Position numbers and translations under genes: made by a program
Assembly: GCF_000828085.3 (NCBI RefSeq)
Contig: NZ_JXCA02000024.1
Location: 488,715-552,509, forward strand
Origin: Scytonema tolypothrichoides VB-61278
GTDB taxonomy: Bacteria; Cyanobacteriota; Cyanobacteriia; Cyanobacteriales; Nostocaceae
Direction of reading: 5' to 3'
DNA: 63,795 nucleotides
Shown here: one piece after another, positions 52,777-62,056 of the stretch
Layout of the letters: each line of letters starts with the position of its first letter
How positions within the stretch are numbered: the first letter of the stretch is position 1
Notes under the pieces: generated by a model
The model's database searches: none
What the model was told of the DNA's origin: nothing
What the model saw: only the letters and a program-made list of their open reading frames with translations

Positions 52777-53630
52777 TTGGGTGCAACTTCACTATTATAC
52801 TCTATTTTTTGATTTTGCAACAACTTTTGATAATCTTGGCTACTTGCCCAACGGTCAATTTCTCTGGCACGCAGAACGGGTACTGGGTGAGTTAACTGGG
52901 CGGTGCGGGCAGCTTTGACCATCTCACCGATCTCGGTCTTGCTAATATCATCATAAGCACGAGCTTGGGCAATAAAAGCATCAAGGTTAAGTTGCGGTGC
53001 GAGGGTGGGCGAACCACCAGCAAGTTTCATCAACACCGACATGACAACTTTGGGGTTTTGGGTTGCGAGTAATGCGGCGCGATCGCATGTAAACTCAGCA
53101 CAGCGTACCCATTCCAAAAGTTGCGTCTGTATTGCTTGCGCAAGAACTGTTCCGACGGTAGGTACCACTGCTGCAGCTAATATCAATATATTGACTGGAG
53201 TTAGGTAAACACTGTGGTCACACTTGAGGTGTCCCAATTCATGAGCAATCACAGCCTGAATTTCTTCTTGTTCCAGCATATCGATGAGGGAGGTGTGCAG
53301 CACAATAAAAGGCTGTTTTCCCCGCATCGCAAAAGTGTATGCATTAGGTGCTGGATGCTGCCTAACATAAAGCTGAGGGGGTTCGATATCCAGTATTTTG
53401 CAGGCTTCTAACAGGGACTGATGGAGTGATGGTAGTTGTTTTTCTCCAACCAGAACACTGGAAGCGATATTTTCTACATAAAAAATCTGTTCCGCCAATG
53501 GTCCCAAAAAATTCCGCACCATCATATCCAAACCAGGTATCTGCTTGAGTGCTTTGGTTGCGTCTAGATCTAGCGGATGACGGAATGAATCTGCTTTGAG
53601 ACCAATGAGTTGAGTCTTTTGCACAAACAT
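52755..53630 (-). CDS. M48-family zinc metallopeptidase
   Basis: 291 residues. The zinc motif AHELGHLKCDH lies near 128-138, with the third ligand in AEFTCDRAAL near 178-186. A hydrophobic helix (NILILAAAVVPTVGTVLA) follows the HExxH motif, so it is membrane-associated, as in HtpX-like and YcaL-like proteins. It probably degrades damaged or misfolded membrane proteins. The last seven codons (KGGWRNW, TAG) run into the first 22 bases of tRNA-Leu(CAA). Confidence 0.92.
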   Translation of the reverse strand: MFVQKTQLIGLKADSFRHPLDLDATKALKQIPGLDMMVRNFLGPLAEQIFYVENIASSVLVGEKQLPSLHQSLLEACKILDIEPPQLYVRQHPAPNAYTFAMRGKQPFIVLHTSLIDMLEQEEIQAVIAHELGHLKCDHSVYLTPVNILILAAAVVPTVGTVLAQAIQTQLLEWVRCAEFTCDRAALLATQNPKVVMSVLMKLAGGSPTLAPQLNLDAFIAQARAYDDISKTEIGEMVKAARTAQLTHPVPVLRAREIDRWASSQDYQKLLQNQKIEYNSEVAPKGGWRNW

Positions 53631-53796
53631 GGCGGAATCTTGGTGGGGATATAAGGTATTGAAAAATAATCTAGTAGGATTGTTGTTTTGAACAGCCTAT
53701 CTCCACCAGTTTAACATTTACCGTTACGAACCCCAACCTCAAGTGCAAGATAGGTTGGGGATTCCAAGAGTCACCTGAAGAAGTCCAAAGCGCTAT

Positions 53797-55221
53797 CTAC
53801 TGTGATTGCACGTTTTCCCTATTTGTTGCCCCAGAGGTTGGGAGTTTCTCAACTGTCCGGTTAGAAGCAACTTCCGCATTGACCTGTGCTAGTGGCATTC
53901 GCTGGATTCTTGCTCCTAGTTGCAGCAACTTTGTATCAAGTCTATCGTAGCCTCGATCTAAGTGTTGCAATCCCTGAACGATAGTTTTTCCTTCTGCCGC
54001 GAGTCCTGCTAAAACTAACGCTGCTGATGCTCGCAAATCTGTTCCGAGTACGGGTGCGCCTGATAACATCGGCACTCCTCGAATAAAGGCAACGTTACCT
54101 TTAACGCGAATATCTGCCCCTAGGCGATTTAACTCAGAAGCGTGGCGCAAACGATTTTCAAACACAGATTCATTAATCACACTATCGCCTTCCGCCAGTG
54201 CCAGCAAAGCCATAAATGGCGCTTGCATATCTGTAGGAAAACCTGGATGAGGCAAAGTTTCAATATCACTTGCCCTCAGCGTTTCTGCGCTTAGAGTTCG
54301 TAAGCAGTTCGGTGCTTCCTCAATAATGGACACTCCAATATCTTGCAGCTTAGCAATGATTGGTGTCAAATGCTCTGGTACCACAGGTGAGAGAATCAGT
54401 TCTGAACGAGTAATTGCTGCGGCGACCAAAAATGTTCCTGCTTCAATGCGATCAGGAATGATGCTATACTCAGTCGAGTGCAACTGTGGAACACCGACAA
54501 TCGTAATTGTACTGGTTCCTGCCCCGTGTATCTTTGCTCCCATTGCAATACAGAAGTTCGCCAAATCAACGACTTCTGGCTCGCGTGCAGCATTTTCGAT
54601 AATGGTTTCGCCCTCTGCAAGAGTAGCCGCCATCATCAAAGTTTCTGTTGCTCCCACGCTAGCAATATCTAAGTATATCTTTGCTCCCTTCAATCGGCGA
54701 CTGCTACCAGGAACATAGGCATTACAAACGCCATGCTCAATCTGTACTTCAGCTCCCATTGCTTGCAGTCCTCTGACATGCAGATCAACAGGTCTTGCGC
54801 CAATAGCACAGCCTCCCGGTAAAGGCATCTGCGCGACTCCCAGTCGTGCTAGGATCGGACCAATAGCAAAGAAACTTGCTCGAAGCTGTGTCACCAGTTC
54901 ATAGGGAGCCTTTGATGTTTTGATTTCTCTAGCATCAATTTCTAAAATATCTCCTGTTTGCTTCAAGCGAACGCCTAAAGCTGATAATACCTGACCTATC
55001 CGTGTCACGTCTGCCAATAACGGCACGTTACGGAGCCGACATTCGCCTGAACAGAGCAAAGCTCCAGCCATGATCACCAGTGCTGAATTTTTGGCTCCGC
55101 TAATTTTTACATGACCTTGCAAACGATGCCCACCCGATATTTGCAGGACTGAGGAGTCTGCTGTCGAGGAAGATTTGGCATCTGGTAAGCCGCCAGAAGG
55201 AATAATAAACTTACCCTCCAA
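53797..55221 (-). CDS. murA: UDP-N-acetylglucosamine 1-carboxyvinyltransferase
   Basis: 474 residues of the EPT fold. [14 protein letters not shown] near residue 42 includes the UDP-GlcNAc-binding Lys-Asn pair. The catalytic Cys sits in [16 protein letters not shown] near 143. A region with [15 protein letters not shown]-type sequence (here [14 protein letters not shown]) and the C-terminal [16 protein letters not shown] are conserved. The enzyme performs the first committed step of peptidoglycan synthesis. A 27-residue N-terminal extension and a Thr/Asn-rich C-terminal tail are extra. Expression appears monocistronic. Confidence 0.96.
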   Translation of the reverse strand: MEGKFIIPSGGLPDAKSSSTADSSVLQISGGHRLQGHVKISGAKNSALVIMAGALLCSGECRLRNVPLLADVTRIGQVLSALGVRLKQTGDILEIDAREIKTSKAPYELVTQLRASFFAIGPILARLGVAQMPLPGGCAIGARPVDLHVRGLQAMGAEVQIEHGVCNAYVPGSSRRLKGAKIYLDIASVGATETLMMAATLAEGETIIENAAREPEVVDLANFCIAMGAKIHGAGTSTITIVGVPQLHSTEYSIIPDRIEAGTFLVAAAITRSELILSPVVPEHLTPIIAKLQDIGVSIIEEAPNCLRTLSAETLRASDIETLPHPGFPTDMQAPFMALLALAEGDSVINESVFENRLRHASELNRLGADIRVKGNVAFIRGVPMLSGAPVLGTDLRASAALVLAGLAAEGKTIVQGLQHLDRGYDRLDTKLLQLGARIQRMPLAQVNAEVASNRTVEKLPTSGATNRENVQSQ

Positions 55222-55529
55222 AAAAACTGTTGATTGTATAAGTTTGAAGTTGGTTTCGATTCTACACGATAGTTTTTGATTGTCTACATTTTTGAACTGA
55301 AATTGATAAATTTCATTTATGTTTGGTCTAAGAGCAGATACGGGAACAGGGAACGCTTAATATAAACTGTTATGAATCAACAATTTATCATACAATTTTT
55401 TTTCAGAAAAGCGGAATACTGATAAGAATAAATACTTAATACCCAAGAAACAGTTGATGTCAGAAATTAGGGCTTGACAAATCGAAAGAATTGAGTGACA
55501 ATTAAAAGCTGTTAATCAAAAATCAATTC
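55222..55529. other. Divergent spacer between murA and tRNA-Leu(CAG)
   Basis: About 308 bp, AT-rich. It contains the murA promoter region. No gene, clear operator or repeat was seen apart from a short GGGAACAGGGAAC run at 55342-55352. Confidence 0.4.
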
Positions 55530-55611
55530 GCGGAACTGGCGGAATTGGCAGACGCGCTAGATTCAGGTTCTAGTGCCGAAAGGCTTCCGGGTTCAAGTCC
55601 CGGGTTCCGCA
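55530..55611 (+). tRNA. tRNA-Leu (CAG)
   Basis: 82 nt: acceptor GCGGAAC/GTTCCGC, D-arm GGCGGAATTGGCAGACGC, anticodon stem CTAGA/TCTAG around TTCAGGT, variable arm TGCCGAAAGGCT and T-arm CCGGGTTCAAGTCCCGG. CCA is not encoded. It reads CTG codons. Confidence 0.97.
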
Positions 55612-55738
55612 TACGAGTGAGAAGTGCTCAGTAAGGAGTTAACAAGGGTATTTGTTGGTAGACTATCTTGACTCATCACTCATGACTCCAACCTTAGCGT
55701 TGCTAAATTAAGATATGAATTTCACGCATTTCCATTGA

Positions 55739-55788
55739 TGTAGAGACGTTGCATTTTATGTAGAGACGTTGCATGCAACGTCTCTACA
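55739..55788. repeat. TGTAGAGACGTTGCA palindromic repeat
   Basis: A perfect 30-bp palindrome at 55759-55788 (TGTAGAGACGTTGCA and its complement), preceded by a further direct copy of one arm at about 55739-55754. It lies upstream of the RNA methyltransferase gene, and an in-frame ATG inside it is not taken as the start. Confidence 0.85.
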
Positions 55789-55859
55789 AGGATTTACAGG
55801 AAATTGAACATCGTGCACTATCAAATTCATTCCCAAATTCACCAACGCTCAAAACCTCA

Positions 55860-56669
55860 ATGTTAACAAGTTTACAAAATTCCCTAGTCAAGCAAATTCG
55901 CAAACTCCACTCCTCAAAAGAAAGACACAAGCAACAGTTGTTTTTGGTAGAAGGGACGCATCTGTTAGAGGAAGCTTGTGCGGCGAATTACCCATTGGAA
56001 GCAGTGTGCAGTACACCAGAATGGCAAGACACCCATGCTGTGCTATGGGAAAAAGCATGTGATCTTTGCGAACGAGCAGAAATTGTGAGTGAAGAGGTTT
56101 TAAAGGCGATCGCCACCACAGTACAACCAGATGGCGTAGTTGCGACGGCAAAAAGAAAGGAACGCGTTGGAAAACTGCCGTTTACTGGTATAATGCTAGC
56201 GTTGGAAACTGTACAAGATCCAGGCAACTTGGGTACAATAATTCGGACTGCAGCAGCAGCTGGGGCTTCTGGGTTGTGGCTGAGTGAAGATAGTGTGGAT
56301 TTAGACAATCCAAAAGTATTACGTGCTTCTGCTGGACAGTGGTTTCGTCTAGCAATGGCGATGAGTCCCGATTTAAAAACCACAGTCCAGCAAAGTAGGG
56401 AAGCAGGAATGCAGGTTGTTGCAACCTTACCTAGCGCTACTTTGACTTATTGGGATGTAGACTGGCGCAAACCCAGTTTAATTTTGTTAGGGAATGAAGG
56501 TGCTGGTTTGTCAAAAGAATTGACAGCAACAGCAGATTTACAAGTAAAAATTCCCCTGAGTCCGGGGGTAGAATCTTTAAATGTAGCAATGACCGCTGCT
56601 TTAATGTTGTACGAAGCGCAAAGGCAGATTTTTAAAAGTAAAGAGGGAACAGTAAACAGGGAACAGTAA
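55860..56669 (+). CDS. TrmH/SpoU-family RNA 2'-O-methyltransferase
   Basis: 269 residues starting MLTSLQNSLVKQIRKLHSSK. ATG 55860 is chosen since the longer frame from 55773 begins in a palindromic repeat. The substrate-binding N-domain (RHKQQLFLVEGTHLLEEA) precedes the knotted SPOUT domain with ALETVQDPGNLGTIIRTAAA, LILLGNEGAGLSKEL and IPLSPGVESLNVAMTAALML. It methylates ribose in rRNA or tRNA using SAM; the target is unknown. Confidence 0.92.
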   Translation: MLTSLQNSLVKQIRKLHSSKERHKQQLFLVEGTHLLEEACAANYPLEAVCSTPEWQDTHAVLWEKACDLCERAEIVSEEVLKAIATTVQPDGVVATAKRKERVGKLPFTGIMLALETVQDPGNLGTIIRTAAAAGASGLWLSEDSVDLDNPKVLRASAGQWFRLAMAMSPDLKTTVQQSREAGMQVVATLPSATLTYWDVDWRKPSLILLGNEGAGLSKELTATADLQVKIPLSPGVESLNVAMTAALMLYEAQRQIFKSKEGTVNREQ

Positions 56670-56711
56670 ACAGTGAACAGTGAACAAGGGGTGGACGAGT
56701 CCGTTTCCTAC

Positions 56712-56795
56712 CTGATAACTGATAACTGATAACTGATAACTGATAACTGATAACTGATAACTGATAACTGATAACTGATAACTGATAACTGGTAA
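56712..56795. repeat. Tandem heptamer CTGATAA, twelve copies
   Basis: Eleven exact copies and one variant (CTGGTAA). It follows a run of GTAAACAGGGAACA-type repeats (56640-56690) and the GACGAGTCCGTTTCCTACCTG module. The longest short-repeat tract in the window. Confidence 0.95.
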
Positions 56796-56851
56796 CTGTA
56801 CAGAGTTCTGTTCAAAAATAAAATAAGAATCCTATATTATGATAATGTTGT

Positions 56852-58015
56852 TTAGAGATGCTCATTAATCCAAGTATGATCAAATATTGATTGATAAATC
56901 CGGTTATGCACTTTTAAAAAACCCTGTTGCTTGACGACAAGACCTGACAACAGCAACTCTTTTTCTTCTGGACTATCAACATAAACAACTTTTTGTTGAG
57001 ACAAAATTTGTCGATATATTTCTAGTAGCCGAGATGATTTTAGCTTGGTGTTGAGAATGCTATCGCGTATCGTTCTCAAATGCTCTGGCTCATCCTGAGA
57101 TTCCCAATTCTTCATCACATAATTTCGCACCAAATTTTCAACCCATTGCGCTTCACCATTTGTGGGGATAGGAGATGAGCAACGGCGTATGAGTTTACAA
57201 AGCTTTTGAGTCAGAAAAGGTTGACCGCTTGTCCAGGCTAACACTTCTTTGAGCACGACTTGTGGATTACTCACTTTCTCTGTCAATCCATAAAGCAAAG
57301 GTTGAGCTTCATGGATTTGAAAGCCATTAAGTTGAATTGCTTGATCAATATTGAAGGGCGTTCTTTGATGATCAGTTATTAAATGTGAAGGTGTTGCGAC
57401 TCCAAACAGAGCAAAAGTTAAACGTCGATACTCTGGATTAATACTACGCTGATTGAAGCAGAAGTGAATGAGATCAAAAAAGTCATTAACAGGAAAATTC
57501 AAACCCAAAACAGTATCAACTTCATCGACAAAAATAAATATCTTTTCACTCTCAACTTGAGGTAGTATGATTTCCTCTATAAACCGACTCAAGCACTGAA
57601 TACAAGATAAATCTTTTTGCTCGTTCCACCATGCTTTAAGATTCACCTTTCCAAACAAATTAAAATTTTGCCATAACTCTACAGCAAATCCTTTATACCA
57701 TTGAGCAGGAGTGACGTTTTCAGTACCAAGGCGAGTGATATCTACTACTGCACAGCTAAACCCCTCTTGCTGGAGACGATGCATCATGCATACCATAAGG
57801 CTTGACTTACCCATTTGCCGTGCATTCAGAATGTAACAAAACTCTCCGCACTTCAGTGCTTGATAAAGGAGACGATCTGCGGACCGTACCACATAAGTAG
57901 GAGAATTCATCGGCAAACTACCCCCAACTTGATAATCAAAGGTTGAGAATTCTTCTGCACTTCTAAGCAAAGAGTTTTCAAAAACCAATTTAGCTTGAGT
58001 CGCTTTATCAGTCAT
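56852..58015 (-). CDS. AAA-like (AAA_35) STAND-type ATPase coupled to a hydrolase gene
   Basis: 387 residues starting MTDKATQAKLVFENSL. ATG 58015 is chosen because it overlaps the upstream stop by 8 bp. The nucleotide-binding domain has Walker A in LNARQMGKSSLMV near residue 66 and Walker B IFIFVDEVDTVL near 162. A winged-helix-like C-terminal part ends EEKELLLSGLVVKQQGFLK and HNRIYQSIF. In cyanobacteria this module usually fuses to WD40, TPR or TIR-type domains; here it ends without them, and the effector-like hydrolase is a separate gene. Such ATPases act as regulated switches. Confidence 0.87.
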   Translation of the reverse strand: MTDKATQAKLVFENSLLRSAEEFSTFDYQVGGSLPMNSPTYVVRSADRLLYQALKCGEFCYILNARQMGKSSLMVCMMHRLQQEGFSCAVVDITRLGTENVTPAQWYKGFAVELWQNFNLFGKVNLKAWWNEQKDLSCIQCLSRFIEEIILPQVESEKIFIFVDEVDTVLGLNFPVNDFFDLIHFCFNQRSINPEYRRLTFALFGVATPSHLITDHQRTPFNIDQAIQLNGFQIHEAQPLLYGLTEKVSNPQVVLKEVLAWTSGQPFLTQKLCKLIRRCSSPIPTNGEAQWVENLVRNYVMKNWESQDEPEHLRTIRDSILNTKLKSSRLLEIYRQILSQQKVVYVDSPEEKELLLSGLVVKQQGFLKVHNRIYQSIFDHTWINEHL

Positions 58016-59819
58016 TTTTTTGTTGTGATAAGAATTCACATCTAACTTTTTCGCGAGATTCATTTAAAACATCGACATAGTAGCGTTCTGAAGAAGCTGC
58101 AACTTGAATACTTTTTTGCTCACAGATCCAAGAAAAATATTCCAGAGCAACTTTATGTTTTTCCATCGTATTCAATTCTCCACTTCTATTGAGCTTTTCC
58201 TGTAAATCAGGAGGTGCTACAAGATTAAATTCATGAGGTTGTTCTAAGATTAAAGAGTCTAGTAAACCTTGAAATCCCACGAAAGCCAGACGGTAAATTA
58301 CCAATTTACAAAAAGAACCGTGAAAGTAACCGCCATGAACATCTACCCCTGTTGGACTGTTGCTAAAAGAGTCAAAGAAAGCCTTGAGAATCTTTATGTA
58401 CTCCCAAAAGTTCAACGGAGATTTTTGATTCGGACAAATGAGAACATTGATTGTTTTGCCCTCACGACCTGGATAGTCAGTTTCATCTTGATATTCAGTA
58501 CAATCAAAATAGGTAAATAAATCAGCAATTGATTCTGGATCTTTACCTTTAGGGACTAAAGATTCTGGATCTTGCTTATTCTGTAATAAGTTTCGCTCTT
58601 CACTCTTGTTTAAAACCTTAACTCCAAGATATTTCAGTAGGTGATCAAATTTTTTATTAGAATAAAATAGCTGATGCTCTGCTGACAATATCTGCTTTAA
58701 ATTCACAATTCCATAAACCTTTGCATCTGGCAAATTAACTGTCACATTACCAAGTCGATATCCTTGAGTACGAGTACTAGCTGGAAAAGAGAAATAATTA
58801 GCTGCTGTTGAAGCAAGGCGTAATGCAACATCTCCTTCGTTACTAAAGAGATAAGCTTCTTCAAAACGACGCAAAGAAGAGCGCAAAAAGTTAGTCCGTC
58901 CTGAAAGGATAGTATTTATTGGAATGTCTGGAGAAACCAAAATTAAGCGACCTAAACTGAAAACACGACCAATATTAGATGATGGTCGTTTATTCAAATT
59001 ATCCACATTCCCAATCGCTTCTGGATCAAAAGCGTCAGAGAGAACCCGCACAACTTCGGTTGTGATGAATCCACCCATACTATGACCAATAAAAGTCAAC
59101 TTAATTCTTTTTTTGTTCCACTCCTCTTGAGCTTTTTGAGCATCACGTAAAACATCTTTTGAACGCTGGATTAAACCTTGGTCTAATTGTCTAATAAATT
59201 CTATTAGGTCTGGGACAGCGAAATATCTTGCTCGATATCCATCTCGAAAATAAACAATGACTCTCAAAATAAATAAAGTTCCAATAAAAGAAGCTAAACA
59301 GACACCTAGCACAATAAAAATCCAAAACCAAGGAGACGAGAATAAAATTAAGAATAAAATACCAAGAGCAGTAATTGCTAAGCCACTATATAGTAAAAAC
59401 TTTAGAAAATTCGGTAAAGAATAAAATGCATTTTTTAGGTTAGAAGGAACACTTTCCGATGACCATCGATAACCTAGATAAACAAAGCTACTTTTTCTAT
59501 CTTTAAGAGCTTTGTCTTGTTGATTAAGATATTTGCAAACTCGTGCCCAATCTTCGCGTACATAGTCTTCTTGTCCGTCATTCACACCAGTATTATAGCC
59601 ATGAATTTGAATAACAAGTCCTAGTTCTTCTGTGTCAGATTGACTGTGACGATAAAGATGGTCTATAACATCATCAATTGTGGGCAAAGTTTCATCCACT
59701 TTCGACTCATCATCTTCTATATTGATAGGTGCTGTGCTGCGGAGAAAGTAACCGGGAATAGCTAGATTATTCCCATCAATTTTTTGATTCTTTAAAAGAT
59801 CATCTATCAAAAGATCCAT
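58008..59819 (-). CDS. Membrane-anchored alpha/beta hydrolase (lipase/esterase-like), coupled to AAA gene
   Basis: 603 residues starting MDLLIDDLLKNQKIDGNNLA. ATG 59819 has AGGTAG upstream; the longer frame from 59936 derives from a dispersed repeat. LVIQIHGYNTGVNDG near 68-82 supplies the oxyanion region, two hydrophobic helices lie near 143-185, and the nucleophile elbow is LTFIGHSMGGFITTEV near 260. Likely Asp and His residues follow (LILVSPDIPIN; VDVHGGYFHGSF). It lies directly upstream of the AAA ATPase gene with an 8-bp overlap. Substrate unknown; a membrane lipid is plausible given the anchor. Confidence 0.83.
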   Translation of the reverse strand: MDLLIDDLLKNQKIDGNNLAIPGYFLRSTAPINIEDDESKVDETLPTIDDVIDHLYRHSQSDTEELGLVIQIHGYNTGVNDGQEDYVREDWARVCKYLNQQDKALKDRKSSFVYLGYRWSSESVPSNLKNAFYSLPNFLKFLLYSGLAITALGILFLILFSSPWFWIFIVLGVCLASFIGTLFILRVIVYFRDGYRARYFAVPDLIEFIRQLDQGLIQRSKDVLRDAQKAQEEWNKKRIKLTFIGHSMGGFITTEVVRVLSDAFDPEAIGNVDNLNKRPSSNIGRVFSLGRLILVSPDIPINTILSGRTNFLRSSLRRFEEAYLFSNEGDVALRLASTAANYFSFPASTRTQGYRLGNVTVNLPDAKVYGIVNLKQILSAEHQLFYSNKKFDHLLKYLGVKVLNKSEERNLLQNKQDPESLVPKGKDPESIADLFTYFDCTEYQDETDYPGREGKTINVLICPNQKSPLNFWEYIKILKAFFDSFSNSPTGVDVHGGYFHGSFCKLVIYRLAFVGFQGLLDSLILEQPHEFNLVAPPDLQEKLNRSGELNTMEKHKVALEYFSWICEQKSIQVAASSERYYVDVLNESREKVRCEFLSQQKND

Positions 59820-60281
59820 ATTTGCTACCTGATTTGTGTTAAGGTTTAAAAATTTTGAATTTTGAATTGTTGGTCGGGAGCGTGGGGTCTTGAATGCGTG
59901 AACTTTGTAAGCGCAAAGCGTGCCGTAGGCATACACGTAGTGTGTCCACAGGGCTCAGGGGCTGACGGTCTTCTCCACAGGAAAGCTTTCTGCGCTTGCC
60001 GTGAGCAGAAAATTAAGCGTATGTGGACTCTTGAAAGTTTGGTATCTCACATTTTGCACCAATAAAAATTTATTGTATTAGATCACTCAGTATTAAACCA
60101 AAAATCCTTTATGAGCGCGAGAAAAGCCAAGAAAAATTATGTAGCTTACCCTTGCATCTTTTTAGCTTATACGGTTTTCTACGGATAGGTGCAAGATATG
60201 ATGTATGCTTGTGACAACTGACAAGCGATGGCACGGTGTGCGGGCACTCCGTGCCATCGCTTTATATACGAGTCGATATCA
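59820..60281. other. Spacer with dispersed repeat and MITE-like element
   Basis: A 28-bp repeat at 59907-59934 is the exact inverse of 13618-13645. A MITE-like element spans about 60050-60200: CATTTTGCACC at the left and GGTGCAAGATATG at the right, related to the ends at 16932 and 40982. The tail (60225-60265) carries an inverted pair around GATGGCACGG and CCGTGCCATC. No gene is evident. Confidence 0.6.
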
Positions 60282-60755
60282 TCATAGCTCCACACGTTCC
60301 CACACCAGTTCAAAGACCTTCAGGACTCCATCAGTGTTGGTCGGTGGCGTTTTCAGTGTGACTCGATTCCCATTCAATGTGAACGTTCGGACTAAATCCT
60401 TACCAACCCGATTAGGAATCGATGCTACCTCGACGTGATGAGTGACGGTGTTTCCATCCAACGTGTATGTCCCTGCATAAGCATTGAATGTAGAAAACGC
60501 CTGTACACATTCCTCAGCCGGTAAAGAGCGAATGTCTTTGCTGAATGGTGAGCGAATATCTCCACTTAAGGGTGGGCGAGTGCTCCTTGAAAATATGACC
60601 ATCATCCGCGCCTCGGGTGTATAAGTGATGTAGCCAATTGGGTTAGGACCATACACCTCACTAGTTATTGTCCCGTCAGGGTTGATGGCGATCGCACTGA
60701 TTAGCGTCCAAGTTCCAAGCAACGGATTCGTCTGAGCAGCTGACAAATCAGACAT
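60282..60755 (-). CDS. Lipocalin-like domain protein
   Basis: 157 residues. It begins with a short strand-rich NPLLGTWTLISAIAINPDGT and follows the lipocalin-like family pattern, with IGYITYTPEARMMVIFSRST and TYTLDGNTVTHHVEVASIPN ending in ERVEL. The family forms a small beta-barrel of unknown ligand. AAGGAG precedes the ATG. It lies 130 bp downstream of the dioxygenase gene on the same strand. Confidence 0.85.
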   Translation of the reverse strand: MSDLSAAQTNPLLGTWTLISAIAINPDGTITSEVYGPNPIGYITYTPEARMMVIFSRSTRPPLSGDIRSPFSKDIRSLPAEECVQAFSTFNAYAGTYTLDGNTVTHHVEVASIPNRVGKDLVRTFTLNGNRVTLKTPPTNTDGVLKVFELVWERVEL

Positions 60756-60885
60756 GACTCACTCCTTATAAGTAGCTCATTTTTAGTGGTTAGTTTTTAG
60801 TCGCTGCTCTCGGTAGAGTTACGAGTTATTCACTAACTATTAAGCACTAAAAACTCATAATCAACAACCAATGACCTTGGAAGCT

Positions 60886-61767
60886 CTAAGCCGCATCTGT
60901 CTGTTGGTCGGTCGGTTGTAGCACAAAGTCAAACTCGGCTGTATAGAAAGGTTTGCTTTGGTTGTATGCGTTGAGTTTGTCGAGTGCTTCATGTTTTTGC
61001 AGCTTGAGGATGGCAGATCTGACCGCGAACGTTGTATCTGAATCGAGGTGGGGATCTCCATCAATATGAATTTGTGTAGTCAGGGGTATATAGCCTGCAG
61101 CACTCAACTTAAAATGAATATGGCCTGCTCGCAGGGTATGTCGTCCCAATAGCCGCAGCAGCTCACCGCACGGTCCGCTTGATGGAATAGTGTACCCTAT
61201 TGGCACAACCGTTTCAATGGAGTAGGAGCCGTCCGAATTAGTTCTGAAACGACCTCGGAAGTTACCCTTTGCCTGGGATGCATCATGAAGGTCATAGCGT
61301 CCCTTTGAATTTGACTGCCAGACATCAAGAAGCGCATTGGCAATTGGTTTGTTGTTCAGGTCTAACACGCGTCCTGATAGGAAGAGCGTATTACCGTCGG
61401 GATCGATTCCGAGGCGATCGCCCATGTTGCGTTCTGGCGCATCTGCTACATAAACAGGACCCTCCACATTACTTTCAGTTGCTGTGCTACTCTTGTTATG
61501 CAATAGAACCACTAGCTCTGAGATTCCCAGCACGTCGAGCAACATATGAATTTCCCCATTCGGTATCTCTTTTGTGTAGCGATCTGCCCGAATGATAAAA
61601 TCGCGCAAGAGCCATAACTCTTGTTCCGTCAGATTCACCTCCTGCACGAAAGCGTGCAAATGTCGAATCAGGCTGGTATAAATCTCATAAAGGCGTGGAT
61701 GAGTCTTGCCTCCATCACCGTGCTCAATCACGGCTTGAGTGATATTTTCGAGAGTAATGTTTTTCAT
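60886..61767 (-). CDS. Intradiol ring-cleavage dioxygenase (catechol/hydroxyquinol 1,2-dioxygenase family)
   Basis: 293 residues. An N-terminal helical dimerisation domain (to about residue 105) precedes the beta-sandwich. Ferric ligands are visible as Tyr in KGRYDLHD, Tyr in VPIGYTIPSSGPCGELL, and two His in HTLRAGHIHFKLSAAGY, the Tyr2His2 set of the family. It would cleave a catechol or hydroxyquinol to a muconate. GGAG precedes the ATG. A lipocalin-like gene lies downstream; no other aromatic-degradation genes are present. The substrate is not readable. Confidence 0.9.
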   Translation of the reverse strand: MKNITLENITQAVIEHGDGGKTHPRLYEIYTSLIRHLHAFVQEVNLTEQELWLLRDFIIRADRYTKEIPNGEIHMLLDVLGISELVVLLHNKSSTATESNVEGPVYVADAPERNMGDRLGIDPDGNTLFLSGRVLDLNNKPIANALLDVWQSNSKGRYDLHDASQAKGNFRGRFRTNSDGSYSIETVVPIGYTIPSSGPCGELLRLLGRHTLRAGHIHFKLSAAGYIPLTTQIHIDGDPHLDSDTTFAVRSAILKLQKHEALDKLNAYNQSKPFYTAEFDFVLQPTDQQTDAA

Positions 61768-61901
61768 TTTTATCTGCTCCGTGAAACTTATCCATAGTTG
61801 ACTACTTTAGTTAGAGTCTAGTTTTCCAAGTACTTCTAGCATTCGTCAACTCATCTTACAGTGTTGGGAGCAGAAAGCCCACGGCTTCCACTCGTGCTGA
61901 C

Positions 61902-61942
61902 GCCAGACACCAAATGAGGGTTTCCCTCATTTGGTGTCTGGC
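61902..61942. repeat. Perfect 19-bp hairpin upstream of tnpB
   Basis: GCCAGACACCAAATGAGGG, loop TTT, CCCTCATTTGGTGTCTGGC. It lies 115 bp before the TnpB start and could be the left subterminal hairpin of an IS200/IS605-group element or an unrelated terminator. Confidence 0.75.
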
Positions 61943-62056
61943 TCATGAATGCTTGGCAACTTTAGTTGGCGTCATTTCTTAACGAAAGCTTTGCGTTAAC
62001 TTGATATTTAGACTTACCCAGGTGGGTCAAATAAAAATATTAAGGAGGTGATAAAT

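Noticed and set aside
56712-56795. CRISPR-like or origin iterons
   Set aside because: It is a simple heptamer tandem repeat of a type spread across the window, with no spacers and no replication gene nearby.
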